Source: Sulfurospirillum sp. UBA4058 (GTDB lineage Bacteria; Campylobacterota; Campylobacteria; Campylobacterales; Sulfurospirillaceae). Taken from it: 64,000 nt of DNA. The first letter of the stretch is position 1. Every line of letters begins with the position of its first letter. The stretch spans positions 1 to 64,000 of the forward strand of contig DFZK01000015.1 of the NCBI GenBank assembly GCA_002382085.1, in the 5' to 3' direction. Positions 60,379 to 64,000 of this stretch are shown piece by piece. The position numbers and the translations under genes were made by a program. The notes under the pieces were generated by a model. It saw only the letters and a program-made list of their open reading frames with translations. It was not told the DNA's origin and ran no database searches.

Positions 60379-60384
60379 TAAAAT
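60379..60384 (+). promoter_or_regulatory. -10 box of the D-lactate dehydrogenase gene
   Basis: TAAAAT (context GATTAAAATTC) lies 22 bases before the start codon; the leader would be about 15 bases. The ribosome site AAGGAT is clear. Confidence 0.5.
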
Positions 60385-60405
60385 TCTAACCATGAAGGAT
60401 AGCCG

Positions 60406-63246
60406 ATGACATTAAGCGGAAAGTATCACGATTTTTATCAAGAAATCGTCTCTTTTATCCCAAAGTCCCGTATCTTTACCGATCCTTTGCATACGATTGC
60501 TTACGGAACGGACGCGTCGTTTTATCGATTGATCCCGAAAATCGTCGTGTGGGTCGATAATGCCGATGAAGTCAGTCGGATTTTAAAACTCAGCGACACG
60601 CTTTCGCTTCCGGTCGTTTTTCGAGCCGCAGGAACGAGCCTTTCGGGGCAGGCGATTACCGATTCGATCTTGCTGGTAACCTCGCGCGATTGGAAAAAAA
60701 TGAGCGTCAATCACGACGTCAGTTTGATTACGCTTCAACCTTCCGTCGTAGGCGCGGATGCGAATGCCTATTTACTACCTCACGGCAAAAAAATAGGCCC
60801 CGATCCGGCGAGTATCAATTCGGCGATGATCGGCGGAATCGCCGCCAATAACGCCAGCGGCATGTGTTGCGGGACGACCGACAACTCTTATAAAACGCTT
60901 CAATCGATGAAAATTATTTTCCACGACGGAAGCGAACTCGATACCGCCGATGCGGCAAGCCAAAACGCTTTTCGTCAAACGCACGGCGAGATGATTGCGC
61001 GTATCGAGGCTCTGGCAAAGCGCGTACGTGAAAATCAAGCTCTTCACGACAAAATAGAGCGTAAATTTAAAATCAAAAACACATGCGGTTACGGGCTCAA
61101 CGCTTTAATCGACTTTGAAGACCCGATCGACATTTTGGCACACTTGATGATCGGAAGCGAGGGAACGCTCGGTTTTATTAAAGAAATTACCTATAAAACG
61201 GTTCCCGAATACAAAGATAAAGCCAGCGCATTGATGATTTTTAAAAACGTCAAAGACGCTTGCGACGCGATTACGATACTGCGAACCCAATGCCGTACGC
61301 GTACGGCAAACGCACAAGTCGATGCCGCGGAAATCATGGATAGAGCCGCCCTTCGAAGCGTGGAAGACAAAGAGGGGATGCCCTCTTTTTTAAAGACGCT
61401 CAGCCCCACCGCAACGGCGGTTTTGGTCGAGACGCGCGCTCCGGACGATACCGTTTTAAATGAAAACATTGCCGCGATTCTTGAAAAATTGGCGTCGATC
61501 ACACCCGAAATGCCGCTTCATTTTACCAAAGACGTCGCAGAATATACCAAATACTGGAAGATTCGCAAAGGACTTTTTACCGCGGTAGGTGCGGCGCGCG
61601 AAAGCGGAACGACGTGTATCATCGAAGACGTGGCGTATCCGATCACTTCGTTGGCGGACGGTACGTTGGAGTTGCAAGCGCTTTTCGAGAAATACGGCTA
61701 CACGGAAGCGATTATCTTCGGTCACGCCCTAGACGGTAACTTGCACTTTGTTTTCAATCAAGCCTTTGACGATCCAAAAGAGATCACGCGTTACGAGTCG
61801 TTTATGCAAGAAGTCGCCGAGCAAGTCGCGACCAAATACCAAGGTAGTTTAAAAGCCGAACACGGAACGGGACGCAATATGGCTCCGTTTGTCGAGCTAG
61901 AATGGGGCGAAGACGCGTATGTTCTGATGAAAGAGATTAAAACAATTTTCGATCCGAAAGGCTTGATCAATCCGGGCGTTATTATCAACGCCGATCCGAA
62001 AGCGCATCTTAAAAATTTTAAAGCGATGCCGATTACCGATCCTTTGATCGATAAATGCATCGAGTGCGGTTTTTGCGAGCCGGTTTGCCCGTCGAATTTC
62101 TTGACGTTGACGCCAAGGCAGCGTATCGTTGCCAATCGACGCATGCAGACGTTGGCACTCAATCATGAGACCGAAGCGTTGGAAGCGTTTCAAAAACAGT
62201 ACCAATACGACGGTATCGAGACCTGTGCCACCTGTTCGCTTTGTTCGCTCTCCTGTCCCGTAGGCATCGATACGGGAGCCTTGACTAAGAAGCTTCGCGC
62301 ACATCAAATCGGCACGCTCGGGCACGGCGTCGCCGGTTTTATCGCCGATCATTACGAGGGCGTATTACAGACGGGACGTATCGCTTTGAGCGTCGTCAAA
62401 GGCGTGAACGCGATTATCCCCGATAGCGTGATGCGCGGCATGAGCCAAGGATTGCGTACGCTAAGCGGCAATACGCTTCCGCTTTGGAGTGCTAGCTTAC
62501 CTTCGGGTGCTTCTTTTAAACCGAGCGTAAAACGAAGCGGTGCTAAAGATAAAGTGGTGTACTTCTCTTCGTGCATCAACCGTACGATGGCAAATCCGAA
62601 AGAAAAAAGCGGTGAGCGATCGCTGGATGCGGTTATCATCGGTATCCTTGAAAAAGCGGGTTACGAAGTGCTCTTTCCCGAAGCTATCGACGGATTATGT
62701 TGCGGTATGCCTTTTTCGAGTAAAGGCTATAAAAGCGAAGGCAAACAAAAATCAAGCGAGTTGGAAGCGGCTTTAACGCAAGCGAGTTTAAACGGAACGT
62801 ATCCGATTTTATGCGATATGAGTTCGTGTACGAAAACGATGATGGAGTATTTTACGACCGGACTCAAAGTGTACGATCCGATCGAATTTATCCACGATTT
62901 TCTGTTAAGCCGCCTTACGATTCGTCAAATTGACGATCCTATCGTCATTCACACGATTTGTAGCACGCGCAAAATGGGATTGGCGGAGAAGTTTGAAAAG
63001 ATTGCGCGCTTGTGCAGTAAAAAAGTAACGATCCCGAGTGAAGTGACATGTTGCGGTTTTGCGGGCGATCGCGGATTTACCTATCCCGAACTGAACCGCT
63101 CGGCATTACGCCATTTAAAAGCCGCGATACCGAGCGATACCACGCTTGCTTTTTCGACCGGCAAACCTTGCGAAATCGGTCTAAGCGAACACAGCGGCTT
63201 GGATTATCGATCGGTCTTTTACCTGATTGAGCGTTGTATCGCCTAA
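60406..63246 (+). CDS. FAD/Fe-S D-lactate dehydrogenase (Dld-II/GlcD-like fusion)
   Basis: A 946-residue membrane-associated oxidoreductase that should oxidise D-lactate (or a related 2-hydroxy acid) to the 2-oxo acid and pass electrons to quinones. Order: FAD-binding PCMH domain (about 30-230; FRAAGTSLSGQAITD, GGIAANNASGMCCG), FAD-oxidase C-terminal domain (to 530; HALDGNLHFVF, EHGTGRN), two 4Fe-4S motifs (CIECGFCEPVC at 551 and CATCSLCSLSC at 607) and two CCG domains (CCGMPFSSKG near 765, CCGFAGDRGF near 883). The family includes Shewanella Dld-II and, as I recall, Campylobacter Cj1585c. It has its own promoter after the TRAP terminator. Confidence 0.9.
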   Translation: MTLSGKYHDFYQEIVSFIPKSRIFTDPLHTIAYGTDASFYRLIPKIVVWVDNADEVSRILKLSDTLSLPVVFRAAGTSLSGQAITDSILLVTSRDWKKMSVNHDVSLITLQPSVVGADANAYLLPHGKKIGPDPASINSAMIGGIAANNASGMCCGTTDNSYKTLQSMKIIFHDGSELDTADAASQNAFRQTHGEMIARIEALAKRVRENQALHDKIERKFKIKNTCGYGLNALIDFEDPIDILAHLMIGSEGTLGFIKEITYKTVPEYKDKASALMIFKNVKDACDAITILRTQCRTRTANAQVDAAEIMDRAALRSVEDKEGMPSFLKTLSPTATAVLVETRAPDDTVLNENIAAILEKLASITPEMPLHFTKDVAEYTKYWKIRKGLFTAVGAARESGTTCIIEDVAYPITSLADGTLELQALFEKYGYTEAIIFGHALDGNLHFVFNQAFDDPKEITRYESFMQEVAEQVATKYQGSLKAEHGTGRNMAPFVELEWGEDAYVLMKEIKTIFDPKGLINPGVIINADPKAHLKNFKAMPITDPLIDKCIECGFCEPVCPSNFLTLTPRQRIVANRRMQTLALNHETEALEAFQKQYQYDGIETCATCSLCSLSCPVGIDTGALTKKLRAHQIGTLGHGVAGFIADHYEGVLQTGRIALSVVKGVNAIIPDSVMRGMSQGLRTLSGNTLPLWSASLPSGASFKPSVKRSGAKDKVVYFSSCINRTMANPKEKSGERSLDAVIIGILEKAGYEVLFPEAIDGLCCGMPFSSKGYKSEGKQKSSELEAALTQASLNGTYPILCDMSSCTKTMMEYFTTGLKVYDPIEFIHDFLLSRLTIRQIDDPIVIHTICSTRKMGLAEKFEKIARLCSKKVTIPSEVTCCGFAGDRGFTYPELNRSALRHLKAAIPSDTTLAFSTGKPCEIGLSEHSGLDYRSVFYLIERCIA

Positions 63247-63270
63247 TTTGACGCCACACGCTTTCACTAC

Positions 63271-63320
63271 GGAAACGTCTCTTGAAAAAAGCGACGTTTC
63301 CCCTTCTTTCCCCCCTTTTT
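63271..63320 (+). terminator. terminator after the dehydrogenase gene
   Basis: GGAAACGTC (63271-63279) and GACGTTTCC (63293-63301) form a 9-bp stem, followed by a pyrimidine tract with TTTTTT at about 63316. Confidence 0.8.
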
Positions 63321-63433
63321 TCTTCTTCGCCTCTGAGTTTGATTTAATAAAAGAAATGATAAAATACAAAAATTTGCGCTATATTTTTTAGTTAAAATTA
63401 AACAAAAAGGTCAAGGTTACGAGGTAAAGTCTG

Positions 63434-63559
63434 ATGCTAAGGCGCATCATGATTTTCACAGTTTGGGTGTTTGTATATTCGTTATGGAATACGTATGCCA
63501 AACGTATGAAGAGGGTTTTTCCTCGAAAAGAGTCCGGCAGAAATCTTAGCCAAGGATGA
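63434..63559 (+). CDS. possible 41-residue membrane protein
   Basis: A short frame from ATG 63434 to TGA 63557-63559. The predicted product has a basic start (MLRR), a hydrophobic aromatic-rich stretch (IMIFTVWVFVYSLW) long enough for one membrane helix, and a strongly basic tail (AKRMKRVFPRK). This positive-inside pattern and the ribosome site GAGGT nine bases before the ATG speak for a real small membrane protein. It lies 83 bases before the carboxylase gene. I do not recognise it; a distant, shortened OadG-like subunit is only one possibility. It may also be a leader peptide. Confidence 0.45.
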   Translation: MLRRIMIFTVWVFVYSLWNTYAKRMKRVFPRKESGRNLSQG

Positions 63560-63563
63560 TCAC

Positions 63564-63607
63564 AAAACGATAACGTATCGTTGATTGCGGCGGTGCCGCT
63601 TCGTTTT
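63564..63607 (+). promoter_or_regulatory. switch-like structured leader before the carboxylase gene
   Basis: Two hairpins follow the small frame directly: AACGATA/TATCGTT (63566-63582) and GCGGC/GCCGC (63587-63599), the latter followed by TTCGTTTT. AAAACGA (63564-63570) can pair instead with TCGTTTT (63601-63607), which would undo the first hairpin and mask the T-rich tail. The arrangement suits an attenuator or a simple weak terminator. A longer leader from a TATATT box near 63380 also holds a GATGC/GCATC stem at 63433. Confidence 0.4.
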
Positions 63608-63642
63608 AGACACAAGAAACACACTAAAAAAGGGTAAGGTCA

Positions 63643-64000
63643 ATGGCTAAAAAGTACATCGATGTTATGGATACGACGTTTAGAGATGGTTTTCAATCGG
63701 TTTTCGGCGGGCGCGTACTGATGGAAGATTTTTTTCCGGCAGTTGCGGCGGCGCGTGAAGCAGGTATCAGCCATTTTGAGTTTGGCGGAGGAGCACGTTT
63801 TCAAAGCCTCTATTTTTATTTGAACGAAGATGCCTTCCAAATGATGGATAAATTCCGTGAAATCGTAGGACCCGATGCCAATCTTCAAACCTTGGCACGC
63901 GGCGTCAATACCGTTATGCTTGATACCGGTAGCAGCGAACTTTTGGATTTACATGCGAAAATGTTTAAAAAACATGGTACGACGACGATTCGTAACTTTG
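63643..64000 (+). CDS. pyruvate carboxylase subunit B / oxaloacetate decarboxylase alpha (partial)
   Basis: The first 119 codons of a carboxyltransferase gene cut by the window edge. The opening MAKKYIDVMDTTFRDGFQ has the metal- and substrate-binding D-T-T-F-R-D-G-F/H-Q motif of the DRE-TIM family; FEFGGGARFQSLYFYL and ANLQTLARGVN follow as in PycB/OadA. The enzyme interconverts pyruvate and oxaloacetate using a biotin domain expected at the C-terminus. In Campylobacter the equivalent PycB is anaplerotic. AAGGTCA precedes ATG 63643. It would link lactate or pyruvate uptake to C4-acid metabolism. Confidence 0.9.
   Translation, partial: MAKKYIDVMDTTFRDGFQSVFGGRVLMEDFFPAVAAAREAGISHFEFGGGARFQSLYFYLNEDAFQMMDKFREIVGPDANLQTLARGVNTVMLDTGSSELLDLHAKMFKKHGTTTIRNF

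Noticed and set aside
173..63060. ACATGT as a restriction or methylation site that is selected for
   Set aside because: The bare hexamer is found about 33 times against roughly 20 expected, which is only mild. The enrichment is in the longer word with flanking TAA/AAAG, and restriction sites are normally avoided rather than enriched.
63388..63624. A 78-residue minus-strand frame before the carboxylase gene
   Set aside because: It has no ribosome site or known motif and lies opposite the plus-strand leader, whose small frame has better signals.

Overview
The window looks like a chromosomal segment of a free-living member of the Campylobacterota (Epsilonproteobacteria), most like Sulfurospirillum or a close relative. 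The evidence is gene order as I remember it from Campylobacter jejuni: dnaJ next to racR-racS-recR; cvpA-fur-lysS-glyA-DUF1882-SPOR-aroE; uvrC-guaA-purD-lptD-pnp; and an atpE standing apart from the other ATP synthase genes. Typical protein variants agree: a short type III CoaX, a stand-alone Campylobacterota DUF1882 protein, and a biotin-dependent carboxylase subunit starting with MAKKYIDVMD. The GC content is about 40-43 %. No phage, insertion sequence or CRISPR array was found; almost everything is housekeeping chromosome.

Layout. 1-3000: the tail of a CopG/BrnA-type antitoxin, a GNAT acetyltransferase and thiC under a TPP riboswitch; codon choice here differs from the rest. 3100-13800: TauE-type exporter, uvrA, two tandem DctA-like C4-dicarboxylate symporters, an HDOD protein, polA and mntP. 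13800-19500: an outer-membrane barrel, a YgjP-type metalloprotease and dnaJ on the minus strand, then a Spy/CpxP-like periplasmic protein, racR-racS and recR on the plus strand. 19450-31000: one long minus-strand operon, gatC-pilT-diguanylate cyclase-cvpA-fur-lysS-glyA-DUF1882-SPOR-trpE-aroE-fadD. 31100-34300: a YfgM-like protein and a beta-propeller lipoprotein (a possible BamB equivalent), a small hypothetical, coaX and short-form hisG. 34300-39550: a minus-strand signalling operon (PAS/degenerate-HPt protein, Sel1 protein, NIT-domain hybrid histidine kinase, CheY-like receiver). 39600-53800: uvrC and DUF721/DciA-like (minus), then an LptM-like lipoprotein, nadB, nhaD, guaA, hemD, a 6S RNA candidate, purD, RDD, lptD, pnp and atpE. 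53840-63250: tRNA-Leu(GAG), a hypothetical, a two-component system, a DctPQM TRAP transporter and an FAD/Fe-S D-lactate dehydrogenase. 63400-64000: a possible 41-residue membrane protein, a structured leader and the start of a pyruvate carboxylase/oxaloacetate decarboxylase subunit.

How the parts fit together. The right end looks like an uptake and use module for a small organic acid: a periplasmic-sensing kinase and its regulator lie directly upstream of a TakP-like TRAP transporter, followed by a lactate dehydrogenase and a pyruvate/oxaloacetate enzyme. With the two DctA-like symporters this suggests growth on organic acids (lactate, pyruvate, C4-dicarboxylates). Envelope biogenesis is also well represented (lptD, LptM-like, YfgM/BamB-like, Spy-like).

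The strongest unexplained signal is a repeated DNA word, ACATGTAAAG, often extended to the palindrome TTACATGTAA. It occurs at ten loci, inside genes in different reading frames as well as between genes, and an inverted pair of its core builds a terminator. This resembles an uptake-sequence-like or chromosome-organising motif. Other leads are the small ORF and switch-like leader before the carboxylase gene, an inverted repeat overlapping a symporter ribosome site, helically phased TTAA repeats before the Spy-like gene, and a leaderless DciA-like gene.
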